64,000 bases of DNA from Streptomyces pyxinicus. Its GTDB lineage: Bacteria > Actinomycetota > Actinomycetes > Streptomycetales > Streptomycetaceae. The DNA is taken from positions 1 through 64,000 of the forward strand of contig NZ_JANUGP010000019.1 in NCBI RefSeq assembly GCF_024753135.1. The letters are read 5' to 3'. This document shows positions 49,295-57,418 of this stretch, piece by piece. The stretch's first letter is position 1, and every line of letters starts with the position of its first letter. Both the position numbers and the translations under genes were made by a program. Below the pieces are notes generated by a model. The model did no database searches. It was not told the DNA's origin and saw nothing but the letters and a program-made list of their open reading frames with translations.

Positions 49295-49336
49295 TCAGCC
49301 GACGCGCTGTCCAAGTACGAGAATTCGGGTGCGCAT
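49295..49336 (-). CDS. ilvB leader peptide
   Basis: A 13-residue peptide, MRTRILVLGQRVG, with GGAGGG about nine bases upstream of its ATG. The Ile-Leu-Val-Leu run is the control region: ribosome stalling when branched-chain aminoacyl-tRNA is low should prevent the terminator at 49206-49240 from forming. Nearly the same peptide is known upstream of ilvB in other Streptomyces. Only 33 bases separate its ATG from the stop of the GGDEF gene, so the promoter lies inside that gene's end. Confidence 0.85.
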   Translation of the reverse strand: MRTRILVLGQRVG

Positions 49337-49369
49337 GGGACCGACCCTCCCCCCGACGCGCACCACGTG

Positions 49370-52300
49370 TCAAGTGGGTGGGACGGACGTCTCAACATGT
49401 GAACGAAGGCCACCGCCACCACCGATGACGGCGGACACGCCTCCTGTGTACACCCCCGCGCCCTTGCCCGCGAAGACCGGTTCGGCGGGCACGTGCGGCA
49501 CCGCGTAGTGACCGGAGCCGAGCGCCCGGCGCAGCCGGTACTCGTCCAGCGGCCCGGCGAACGCCATGCCCTGCCCGTGCGTGCAGCCCAGCGCGCGCAG
49601 CGCCACCACCTGCTCGGGCAGGTCCACGCCCTCGGCGACGGACTGGAGCCCGAGATCACCGGCGATCCGCAGCAGCCCACCGGTGATCTTGTGCAGCCGC
49701 GCGGACTCGACGACGCCCTCGACCAGACCCCGGTCGAGCTTGAGGATGTCCACGGGCAGCCGCCGCAGGGCCGAGATGGCCGCACGGCCGCCGCCGAAGC
49801 CGTCCAGCGCGATCCGCACCCCGAGCCGGCTGAGCGCGGTCAGCCGCCGCTCCAGCTCGTCCAGGCAGAGCCCCGGGTCGGTGTCGGACAGCTCGATCAC
49901 CAGGGCGCCCGGCGGCAGGCCGTGCCGGGTCAGCAGCGCCTCCACGGAGCCGAGCGGCGTCGAGCGGTCCAGCAGCCGCCGGGCGCTCATCCGGACCGCC
50001 ACGGGCGCCACCAGGCCGGTGGCGGCCCGCTCGGCGGCCTGCTCCACCGCCTCCTGGAAGATCCAGCGGTCCAGTTCGGCCGTCTTGTCGCCGTCCTCGG
50101 CCACCCGCAGGAACTCGGCCGGCGTGAACAGCACCCCCTGGGAGGAACGCCAGCGCGCCTGTGCGGAGACCGCCGTGATCCGGCCGTTCTCCAGGCAGAC
50201 CACCGGCTGGTGCAGCAGCGCGAACTCGCCGTCGTGCAGCGCGGCGCGCAGCCGGGTGGCCAGCTCCGCCTTGCGGACGACGTCCTGCTGCATCTGCGGG
50301 CGGTACAGCTCGACCCGGCCCTTTCCGGCCGACTTCGCGCGGTACATCGCCAGGTCGGCGTTGCGCAGCAGCTCACCGGCGCCGAGGCCCGGTTCGGCGA
50401 AGGCGACGCCGATCGAGGCGTTGACCCGGACATCGTTGCCGTCGATGGCGTACGGCTGGGAGAGGGTGCTTCTCAGGCGGTCCGCCAGCTCCAGGATGTT
50501 GCGCTCCCGGGCGGCCCGGTCCCGGCTGCCGTCCCCGACGATCAGGGCCGCGAACTCGTCGCCGCCGAGCCGGGAGGCGGTGTCGCCGTGCCGGACGGCG
50601 TCCTGGAGTCTGCGGGCGGCCTGCACGAGCAGTTCGTCCCCGGCCTGGTGCCCGATGGTGTCGTTGACGGCCTTGAAGCCGTCCAGGTCGATGAAGAGCA
50701 CCGCCGTGCCCCGCAGCGCGGCGCCCCGGTCGGTGGCGCGCCGCCCGGACAGGGCCTGCTGGACGCGCCGGGTGAACAGCGCGCGGTTGGGCAGGTCGGT
50801 CAGCGGGTCGTGCTCGGCGTTGTGCTGCAACTGGGCCTGGAGCCGGACTCGCTCGGTCACGTCCCGGCTGTTGAAGATCAGGCCGCCGTGGTGCCGGTTG
50901 ACGGTGGACTCGACGTTGAGCCAGCCTCCCCCGCCGCCGGAGCGGAACCGGCACTCGATACGGGTGGTCGGCTCCTCCAGCGGGCTGGCGGCGAGGAAGC
51001 GGCGCACCTCGTGCACCACACAGCCCAGGTCCTCCGGGTGGATGAGCGCGGCCAGCTCGCTGCCCACCAGGTCCTCGGCGGGCCGGCCGTAGACCCCGGC
51101 GGCGGCCGGGGAGACGTACCGGAGGATGCCGTTGGGGGCGGCGATCATGATGACGTCGCTGGAGCCCTGCACCAGGGAGCGGAAGTGGTTCTCCTTCTGC
51201 GCCAGTTCCTGGGTGAGGGTGATGTTGTCCAGCAGCATGATCCCCTGCCGGATGACGAGCGCGAGCACGACGGCGCCCGCGGTGATCAGGACGACGTGGT
51301 CGGGCCGGCGGCCGTTGAGGACGTTGTACAGGATGCCCAGGGTGCACACAGCCGCCGCGAGGTACGGCGTGAGCGCGGCCAGGGAGCCGGTGATCGGCCG
51401 ACCGGCCGGGTACCGGCCGTGGTCGCCGGGCACCCCGCCCGCGCCCGTGGGCGTGGGCGTGGGCGCGGTCGCGGGCACCGGGAGGACCGGGGGGTGGTGC
51501 TGCGGGGAACGCTGTCCGGGCAGGTGCTCGTGGACCACGCGCGTGTGCCCCTCGGAGCGGCGCGCCGCGCTGCGCCGGCCGGCGGCCCAGGGGGCGTAGG
51601 CGAGCAGCAGGGAGCCGGCGAACCAGCCCGCGTCGAGCAGTTGTCCGGAGCGGTAACTGCTGTGCAGCAGCGGCGAGGTGAACAACGCGTCGCACATCAC
51701 GGTCAGCGCGAGGGCGCCGATCGCCGTGTTCACCGGCGTGCGGTTGCCCGGGGCGCGCCGGAAGTGCAGCGCGAGGACCATGCTGACGAGGGCGATGTCG
51801 AGCAGCGGGTAGGCCAGCGACAGCGCGGTGTGGGCCACGCTCGGGCCGTCGAAGCGGGCCGCCTGGGCGAGCGCGAGGCTCCACGACAGGGTCAGCAGCG
51901 AACCGCCGATCAGCCAGGCGTCCAGCGCCAGGCAGATCCAGCCCGCCCGGGTCACCGGCCGTTTGGCGAGGACCAGCAGGCCCACGATGGCGGGCGGGGC
52001 GAAGCACAGGAAGAACAGGTCGGCGTAGCTGGGGCTCGGGACCGTGCTGCCGAGGACGACCTCGTACCAGCCCCAGACGCCGTTGCCCAGGGCGGCCATC
52101 GCGGAGGAGAGGGCGAACAGCAGCCAGGCGGGCCGGAACCGCACGCACGTGCTGCGGGCGTACAGGAAGCAGGAGACGGCGGCGGCGCCGGCGGCGGCGC
52201 TCAGCCCGAAGTCGCCCATCACATAGGCGACCTGCTTGGTTCCCCAGTCGAACGCGGCTCCGACGGCGTAGGCCGCGCAGACCAGGGCGAGGACGAGTTG

Positions 52301-52606
52301 CTCCGTGAGCCGGACACTCTCGCGGGCGGCCGGCCGGCGGGGCGGCGGCATGTCCTGCGGGTGCGCGCGCACCGCGCCCTCGGGCGCGGTCGTCACCGGG
52401 GACGGCGCGCTCACCGGGGCCTCCCGGGCCGGGCCGCACCCGCGTCGCTGCGGTTCCGGTGCGCCGGACGGTCCTGCCTTCTGCGGCAGCCGGGCCGGCG
52501 CAGGTGGTGGTTGTGGTTGTGGTGACTGGTGTGGTGACCGCGCCTGCGCGTGGCCGCGCGCCAGGGTCGCCGTCGGCGGCTCCGCCGCGTCGGAAGGTTC
52601 GTCCAT
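49370..52606 (-). CDS. Membrane-bound GGDEF/EAL protein with degenerate EAL domain
   Basis: A 1078-residue c-di-GMP-related protein. After a disordered Pro/Ala-rich N-terminus there are about ten membrane helices (about 100-460), then a PAS domain (about 475-600; SDVIMIAAPNGILRYVSPAA), a GGDEF domain and an EAL domain. The GGDEF is intact (RLGGDEFAAL), with an RHGD inhibitory site five residues before it, so diguanylate cyclase activity with product control is expected. In the EAL domain the signature is SAQ (AVSAQARW) and the DD motif is DG (ALDGFGGG), so phosphodiesterase activity is unlikely. ATG 52606 is the most probable start, though its ribosome-binding site is weak. Confidence 0.85.
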   Translation of the reverse strand: MDEPSDAAEPPTATLARGHAQARSPHQSPQPQPPPAPARLPQKAGPSGAPEPQRRGCGPAREAPVSAPSPVTTAPEGAVRAHPQDMPPPRRPAARESVRLTEQLVLALVCAAYAVGAAFDWGTKQVAYVMGDFGLSAAAGAAAVSCFLYARSTCVRFRPAWLLFALSSAMAALGNGVWGWYEVVLGSTVPSPSYADLFFLCFAPPAIVGLLVLAKRPVTRAGWICLALDAWLIGGSLLTLSWSLALAQAARFDGPSVAHTALSLAYPLLDIALVSMVLALHFRRAPGNRTPVNTAIGALALTVMCDALFTSPLLHSSYRSGQLLDAGWFAGSLLLAYAPWAAGRRSAARRSEGHTRVVHEHLPGQRSPQHHPPVLPVPATAPTPTPTGAGGVPGDHGRYPAGRPITGSLAALTPYLAAAVCTLGILYNVLNGRRPDHVVLITAGAVVLALVIRQGIMLLDNITLTQELAQKENHFRSLVQGSSDVIMIAAPNGILRYVSPAAAGVYGRPAEDLVGSELAALIHPEDLGCVVHEVRRFLAASPLEEPTTRIECRFRSGGGGGWLNVESTVNRHHGGLIFNSRDVTERVRLQAQLQHNAEHDPLTDLPNRALFTRRVQQALSGRRATDRGAALRGTAVLFIDLDGFKAVNDTIGHQAGDELLVQAARRLQDAVRHGDTASRLGGDEFAALIVGDGSRDRAARERNILELADRLRSTLSQPYAIDGNDVRVNASIGVAFAEPGLGAGELLRNADLAMYRAKSAGKGRVELYRPQMQQDVVRKAELATRLRAALHDGEFALLHQPVVCLENGRITAVSAQARWRSSQGVLFTPAEFLRVAEDGDKTAELDRWIFQEAVEQAAERAATGLVAPVAVRMSARRLLDRSTPLGSVEALLTRHGLPPGALVIELSDTDPGLCLDELERRLTALSRLGVRIALDGFGGGRAAISALRRLPVDILKLDRGLVEGVVESARLHKITGGLLRIAGDLGLQSVAEGVDLPEQVVALRALGCTHGQGMAFAGPLDEYRLRRALGSGHYAVPHVPAEPVFAGKGAGVYTGGVSAVIGGGGGLRSHVETSVPPT

Positions 52607-52809
52607 AGGCCGTGCATCGCCCGTCGCCCCCCTCACAAATCTGAAATGTCCATCCCCGGCGCCGAACGGTCCGCGGCGCAGCCCCTGTCGGGGACGATAC
52701 ACCAGGATCGTCACTCAGGGACATAGCTTCTCTACGCTCCGTGACGACCAGCGGCGATGCGGGTACGGGCCGCGTCCGGAGGGTTGCGGAGGGTGCCGGA
52801 ACGGTGGGT

Positions 52810-53772
52810 TCAGGGCCCGTGCGCTCCCGTCGTCAGGACCACGTTCCGCAGCGGCTCCCGGTTCACGAAACGGGTCAACTGGTCCACCAGGAGCCGCTTG
52901 GCGCGCGGCAGGAAGGCCGAGGAGGGGCCTCCCACGTGCGGGCTGACGAGCACGCCGGGCGCCTGCCACAGGGGGTGGCCCGGAGGCAGCGGCTCGGGGT
53001 CGGTGACGTCCAGGGCGGCGGCGATCCGCCCCTTCGCCAGCTCGGTGAGCAACGCCTCGGTGTCCACGACCGGGCCACGCGCGACGTTGACGAGCAGCGC
53101 CCCGTCCTTCATCCGGGCCAGGAAACCGGCGTCGACCAGACCCCGGGTGTCCTCGGTGAGCGGGGTGCACAGGATCACGACGTCCGCGTCCGGAAGCAGA
53201 GAGCGCACTTCGGCGATCGGATGCACGGGGCCGCGCTCCGTGGTGCGCCGGGAGCGCGCGACGCGTGCCACCCGCGCGACCTCGAAGGGCACGAGCCGGT
53301 CCTCGACGGCGGCGCCGATCGAGCCGTAGCCGACGATGAGGACGTTCCGGTCGGCGAGGGAGGGGTGGTAGCCGCTCTCCCAGCGCTCCCGCTGCTGGGC
53401 GCGGACGAAGCCGGGGATGCCGCGGAGCGCGGCGAGGGTGAGGGTGAGCGCCAGCTCGGCGGTGCTGGTCTCGTGCACCCCGCGCGCGTTGCACAACCGG
53501 GCGCCGGGCGCGATCGAGGACAGCCGCGCGGTGATGTCGTCGACGCCGGCGGTGAGCGTCTGCACGAGCCGTACCCGGGTCAGCGCCTCCAGCGGACGGA
53601 CCCGTACCGGCCACGGCTTCATGTACGGCACCACGTACACGGCGCAGTCCGCCGGGTCGCCAGGGAAGGGCTGGTCGCCGTCCTCGCCGCCGTCCCAGAA
53701 CAGGTACCGGGGGCCTTCGGGCAGGCCTTCGGTCTCCTCCGGCGCAATCGGGAGCCATACGTCTGTACTCAT
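52810..53772 (-). CDS. D-isomer-specific 2-hydroxyacid dehydrogenase
   Basis: A 320-residue NAD-dependent dehydrogenase. The nucleotide motif is VLIVGYGSIGAAVEDRLVPF; the catalytic Arg is in LVNVARGPVVDTEALL, followed by Glu in DVTDPEPLPPGHPLW and His in VLVSPHVGGPSS. The substrate is not predictable (phosphonate-, glyoxylate- and hydroxyisocaproate-type enzymes share this fold). The ATG at 53772 lacks a clear ribosome-binding site. It is divergent from an aldo/keto reductase with very little space between them. Confidence 0.9.
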   Translation of the reverse strand: MSTDVWLPIAPEETEGLPEGPRYLFWDGGEDGDQPFPGDPADCAVYVVPYMKPWPVRVRPLEALTRVRLVQTLTAGVDDITARLSSIAPGARLCNARGVHETSTAELALTLTLAALRGIPGFVRAQQRERWESGYHPSLADRNVLIVGYGSIGAAVEDRLVPFEVARVARVARSRRTTERGPVHPIAEVRSLLPDADVVILCTPLTEDTRGLVDAGFLARMKDGALLVNVARGPVVDTEALLTELAKGRIAAALDVTDPEPLPPGHPLWQAPGVLVSPHVGGPSSAFLPRAKRLLVDQLTRFVNREPLRNVVLTTGAHGP

Positions 53773-53846
53773 GACAGGAGGCTATGTCAGCGGCCTGGGA
53801 GGCAGACGTTAGGTTGGTGGCCGGACTGAGGGAGGTTCACGAGCAG

Positions 53847-54845
53847 GTGGAGCGCAGGACGATCGGCGCGGGGGCGCTCGCGGTGGGGGCCGTCGGACTC
53901 GGGTGCATGCCGATGAGCTGGGCGTACAGCGGGTCGCGGCAGCGGGGCGACGAGTCGCTGAGATGCGTGCACCGGGCGCTGGACCTGGGCGCGGACCTGC
54001 TGGACACCGCGGACATGTACGGCCCGTTCACCAACGAGCTGCTGCTGGGCCGGGTGTTGCGCGAGCGGCGCGCGGACGCGTTCGTGTCCACCAAGGTGGG
54101 GCTGCTGGTGGGCGAGCAGCACGTCGTCGCCAACGGCCGCCCGGGGTATGTACGGCGGGCCTGTGACGCCTCGCTGCGCCGCCTCCAGACGGACGTGATC
54201 GACCTCTACCAGCTGCACCGGGCGGATCCGGAGGTGCCGGTGGAGGAGACCTGGGGTGCGATGGCCGACCTGGTGCGAGCCGGGAAGGTGCGGGCGCTGG
54301 GGCTGTGCGCGGTGGGGGCGCGCGGCGGGCGCCGCTCGCGCGGGGCCCTGCACGACACGACCCTGCGGCAACTGCGGCGGGTGCAGCAGGTGTTCCCGGT
54401 GAGCGCCGTGGAGGCCGAGCTGTCGGTGTGGTCGCGGGAGGCGCTGGAGACGCTGCTGCCCTGGTGCGAGACGCGGGGTGTGGGGCTGCTCGCGGCGATG
54501 CCGCTCGGCAACGGCTTCCTGACCGGGACGCTCCGGCCGGGCGAAGGCTTCGAACCGGACGACCTGCGGGCCCGCCACCCCCGCTTCACCGCCGAGATGA
54601 TGGCGGCCAACCAGCCGATCGTGGCGGGTCTGCGCCGGATCGCGCGACGGCACGGCGAGGACGTCACGCCCGCGCAGGTGGCACTGGCCTGGGTGCTGGC
54701 GCAGGGCCGGAACGTGGTCGCCGTGCCGGGCGCCAAGCAGGAGCGCTGGGCGGTGCAGAACGCGGCGGCGGCCGGGCTGCGGCTGACCGGGGAGGACCTC
54801 GCCGAGGTGGCCGCGCTGCCACCGGCCCTGGGGTCGTGGGACTGA
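53847..54845 (+). CDS. Aldo/keto reductase
   Basis: A 332-residue NADPH-dependent reductase of the AKR superfamily. The tetrad is visible: Asp and Tyr in LLDTADMYGPF, Lys in VSTKVGLLV, His in YQLHRADPEVP. The cofactor loop is in AVPGAKQERWAVQNAAAA. The GTG at 53847 follows GGAGG and gives the family start ERRTIGAGALAVGAVGLGCM; an ATG at 53784 would add 21 unrelated residues and has a poorly spaced AGGAGG. The natural substrate is unknown. Confidence 0.9.
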   Translation: MERRTIGAGALAVGAVGLGCMPMSWAYSGSRQRGDESLRCVHRALDLGADLLDTADMYGPFTNELLLGRVLRERRADAFVSTKVGLLVGEQHVVANGRPGYVRRACDASLRRLQTDVIDLYQLHRADPEVPVEETWGAMADLVRAGKVRALGLCAVGARGGRRSRGALHDTTLRQLRRVQQVFPVSAVEAELSVWSREALETLLPWCETRGVGLLAAMPLGNGFLTGTLRPGEGFEPDDLRARHPRFTAEMMAANQPIVAGLRRIARRHGEDVTPAQVALAWVLAQGRNVVAVPGAKQERWAVQNAAAAGLRLTGEDLAEVAALPPALGSWD

Positions 54846-54986
54846 GGGTCGTCCGGAGGTTTTCCGGGTCTCCAGGGGGCCTTCGGGGTCTTCCGGGGAT
54901 CGGACGGCGGGGAACGGGGAACCCGGACGGGCACGCGGGATGTGGGAAAGGGTGTGCCGGGAACGGATCGCCGCCTCGAAGGGACC

Positions 54987-56150
54987 ATGATCGTGCAACG
55001 TCGAGCTGTGTCGGCCGTGTTGGCCGCGACCGCCCTCCTGCTGTCGGCCGGCTGCTCCTCCGGCGACGCGACCGCCCCGGACGTCACACCGCCGAAGGGC
55101 ACGGCGAGCGGCGCCGCCTCTTCGGGCGGGGCGAGTGAGCCGGCGCCGCCCGCCAAGGGCTCGGTGAAGGTGCTGCGCACGGTCGCCGACGGTCTGAAGT
55201 CACCGTGGGGCCTGGCGTCGCTGCCCGGCGGCGCTGGTCTGCTGGTCTCCTCCCGGGACGACGGCACGATCACCCGGATCGACACGAAGACGGGGAAGAA
55301 GACCGACCTGGGCAAGGTCTCCGGGGTCTCCCCGGCCGGCGAGGGCGGCCTGCTGGGCATCGCCCTGTCCCCGGACTACGCCTCGGACCACCTGGTCTAC
55401 GCCTACTTCACCTCGGCCTCGGACAACCGCGTCGTCCGCGTGATCTACGACGAGCACAAGCCGGCCGGCGAGCAACTGGGCGCGCCCGACACGGTGTTCA
55501 AGGGCATCCCCAAGGGCTTCATCCACAACGGCGGCCGGATCGCGTTCGGCCCGGACGGCATGCTCTACGCCGGCACCGGCGAGAGCGGGCGAGGGGGGCT
55601 GGCGCAGGACAAGGAGTCGCTGGGCGGCAAGATCCTCCGGCTGACCCCGGAGGGCGAACCGGCTCCGGGCAACCCCTTCCCGCACTCCCCCGTGTACTCC
55701 TACGGGCACCGCAACGTGCAGGGGCTGGCCTGGGACGACCGGCAGCGGCTGTTCGCCTCGGAGTTCGGCCAGGACACCTGGGACGAGTTGAACGCGATCA
55801 AGCCGGGCGGCGACTACGGCTGGCCGGACGCCGAGGGCAGGTCCGCCAAGGCCGGCTTCCGTGACCCGCTGGCCCAGTGGCACACCGACGACGCCTCCCC
55901 CAGCGGCATCGCCTACGTCGACGGCGTGGTGTGGATGGCGGGCCTGCGGGGCGAGCGCCTGTGGCGCGTCCCGCTGAAGGGCACGGCGGCCTCGGCCGCC
56001 CCGCAGGCCTTCCTCACCCGGCGCTACGGCCGGCTGCGCACGGTGGCCCCGGCGGGCGCCCACCGGCTCTGGCTGCTCACGAGCAACACCGACGGCCGCG
56101 GCGACCCGAAGAAGGGCGACGACCGGCTGCTGGAGGTCCAGGTCGGCTGA
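54987..56150 (+). CDS. Lipoprotein PQQ-dependent sugar (glucose/sorbosone) dehydrogenase-like beta-propeller
   Basis: A 387-residue exported protein. The lipobox is LLLSAGC with the modified Cys at 23, then a Thr/Ala/Pro linker and a six-bladed propeller of the soluble glucose dehydrogenase type: GLKSPWGLASLPGG, GGLLGIALSPDYAS with the catalytic region, HNGGRIAFGPDGMLYAGTG, YSYGHRNVQGLAW, ASEFGQDTWDELNAIKPG. It is anchored to the outer face of the membrane. Many homologues act on aldose sugars with PQQ, but the true substrate in Streptomyces is unknown. ATG 54987 is used; GTG 54993 has better spacing from AAGGGA. Confidence 0.88.
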   Translation: MIVQRRAVSAVLAATALLLSAGCSSGDATAPDVTPPKGTASGAASSGGASEPAPPAKGSVKVLRTVADGLKSPWGLASLPGGAGLLVSSRDDGTITRIDTKTGKKTDLGKVSGVSPAGEGGLLGIALSPDYASDHLVYAYFTSASDNRVVRVIYDEHKPAGEQLGAPDTVFKGIPKGFIHNGGRIAFGPDGMLYAGTGESGRGGLAQDKESLGGKILRLTPEGEPAPGNPFPHSPVYSYGHRNVQGLAWDDRQRLFASEFGQDTWDELNAIKPGGDYGWPDAEGRSAKAGFRDPLAQWHTDDASPSGIAYVDGVVWMAGLRGERLWRVPLKGTAASAAPQAFLTRRYGRLRTVAPAGAHRLWLLTSNTDGRGDPKKGDDRLLEVQVG

Positions 56151-56169
56151 GCCGGGCGGCACAGGGTGC

Positions 56170-56214
56170 GGGGCCTCGGGGAACCGTGCGCTGGTCACAG
56201 CTCCCCGAGGCCCC
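56170..56214. terminator. Bidirectional terminator
   Basis: GGGGCCTCGGGGA (56170-56182) and TCCCCGAGGCCCC (56202-56214) form a perfect 13-bp stem with a 19-base loop, between the dehydrogenase gene and the convergent membrane-protein gene. Confidence 0.8.
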
Positions 56215-56228
56215 GGGGCCGCCGGTGC

Positions 56229-56822
56229 TCAGCTCGCCGAGGGGAGGCCGAGCAGGGCGTCGGAGTACTTCAGGACGGCCAGCAGCAGGCCGATGACGCC
56301 GAGCGAGACGCCCGCCCAGGCGACCGACTTGATCCAGGGTGCCTGCGGGCGGCCGGGCGCGCCGAACGCGGGCCGTACGAGCACCACCACGCCGCTGAGC
56401 AGCGCGGCCAGCGCGAACAGGCCGGCCCACAGGGCGGTGGTGTGCCAGGAGTCGCCGTACACCTCCTTGATCTGGGTGGCGACGCCCGCCGTGGAGGAAG
56501 TGTGCAACTGGCCGATGAGCTGCTCCCGGGCGCCGGCGATGGTGCCGATCCAGCCGCCGCTGAGCGAGACCAGGCCGAGCCCGGCGGAGACGACCGCGCC
56601 GGCGCCCAGTCCGACCCCGGACGACTCCTTGCGCTCGGGCTCGGGGACGTCGAGGCCCTCCTCGCCGTCGGCCACCGTGTCCGTGTCCGCCTCCGCGGCC
56701 ACGCCCTCGGGCCGTGCTTCAGCGTGCGCCGGGGTCGCGTTCTCCTCCGTCGTCCCGTCCGTCGTCTCGTCGTTGCGCGCCGCCGTGCCGGCCTCGGCGC
56801 CTTCCTCAGTCTTCGTTGCCAT
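56229..56822 (-). CDS. Integral membrane protein of unknown function
   Basis: A 197-residue protein with a long acidic, disordered N-terminus (about 1-65, rich in Glu, Ala, Thr and Asp) and three hydrophobic segments (GVGLGAGAVVSAGLGLVSLS, ALWAGLFALAALLSGVVVLV, and SVAWAGVSLGVIGLLLAVL). No family is recognised. ATG 56822 is used; a GTG three codons upstream is possible, and neither has a good ribosome-binding site. It follows the acetyltransferase gene by 35 bases and is probably in the same transcript as that gene and the MMPL transporter. Confidence 0.75.
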   Translation of the reverse strand: MATKTEEGAEAGTAARNDETTDGTTEENATPAHAEARPEGVAAEADTDTVADGEEGLDVPEPERKESSGVGLGAGAVVSAGLGLVSLSGGWIGTIAGAREQLIGQLHTSSTAGVATQIKEVYGDSWHTTALWAGLFALAALLSGVVVLVRPAFGAPGRPQAPWIKSVAWAGVSLGVIGLLLAVLKYSDALLGLPSAS

Positions 56823-56857
56823 GTCCGGCACCGTACGGACGCTCTATGAGAGGTCTC

Positions 56858-57418
56858 TTAATGACCGGCCGCCGGCCGCCGCCACTCGGGCGCGAGCACC
56901 GCCCAGATCTCGGTGCTGGTGCGCACACCGCGGTGCGGGAAGTTCTCGCGGAGCACGCCCTCGCGGGTCATGCCGAGCCGCCGCGCCACATTGATGCTGG
57001 GCTCGTTCGCGGTGGACACGTGCCATTCGACCCGGTGCATGCCGCGCTCGGTGAAGGCCCAGTCCAGCAGCGTCCGCAGGCCCCGGGTGACCAGTCCGCG
57101 CCCGGCCGCCGCCGGCTCCAGCCAGCAGCCGGCCTCGCACACCCCGCTCGGCGTGTCCCAGACCCGGAACAGCAGGCCGCCGACCAGCTTCCCGTCCAGC
57201 CGGATGCCGTGCAGGCTGCCGGTGTCGGCGGCGCGCTTCTCGCCGTACAGCCGGAGCCAGGCGCGGGCGCCGTCCAGGTCGGACACCACGTCCGGGAGTC
57301 CGACGTGCCGGCCTATGAACTCGCGCCCGCGGTCGATGTGGGCGAGGAGTTCCCCGGCGTGCCAGACCTCCAGGGGCCCCAGTTCGGCGCCGTCGTCACC
57401 CAGTGATGTCGCGTACAT
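56858..57418 (-). CDS. GNAT acetyltransferase (RimJ/RimL type)
   Basis: A 186-residue GNAT enzyme of the ribosomal-protein-serine/alanine acetyltransferase type: LRLYGEKRAADTGSLHGIRL, the acetyl-CoA loop LEPAAAGRGLVTRGLRTLLD, and the C-terminal NEPSINVARRLGMTREGVLR are diagnostic. The acceptor is unknown. Its ATG lies inside the 3' end of the MMPL gene (23-base overlap), so translation is coupled. The fixed motif VRTSTEIWAVL near the end completes the fold. Confidence 0.9.
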   Translation of the reverse strand: MYATSLGDDGAELGPLEVWHAGELLAHIDRGREFIGRHVGLPDVVSDLDGARAWLRLYGEKRAADTGSLHGIRLDGKLVGGLLFRVWDTPSGVCEAGCWLEPAAAGRGLVTRGLRTLLDWAFTERGMHRVEWHVSTANEPSINVARRLGMTREGVLRENFPHRGVRTSTEIWAVLAPEWRRPAAGH

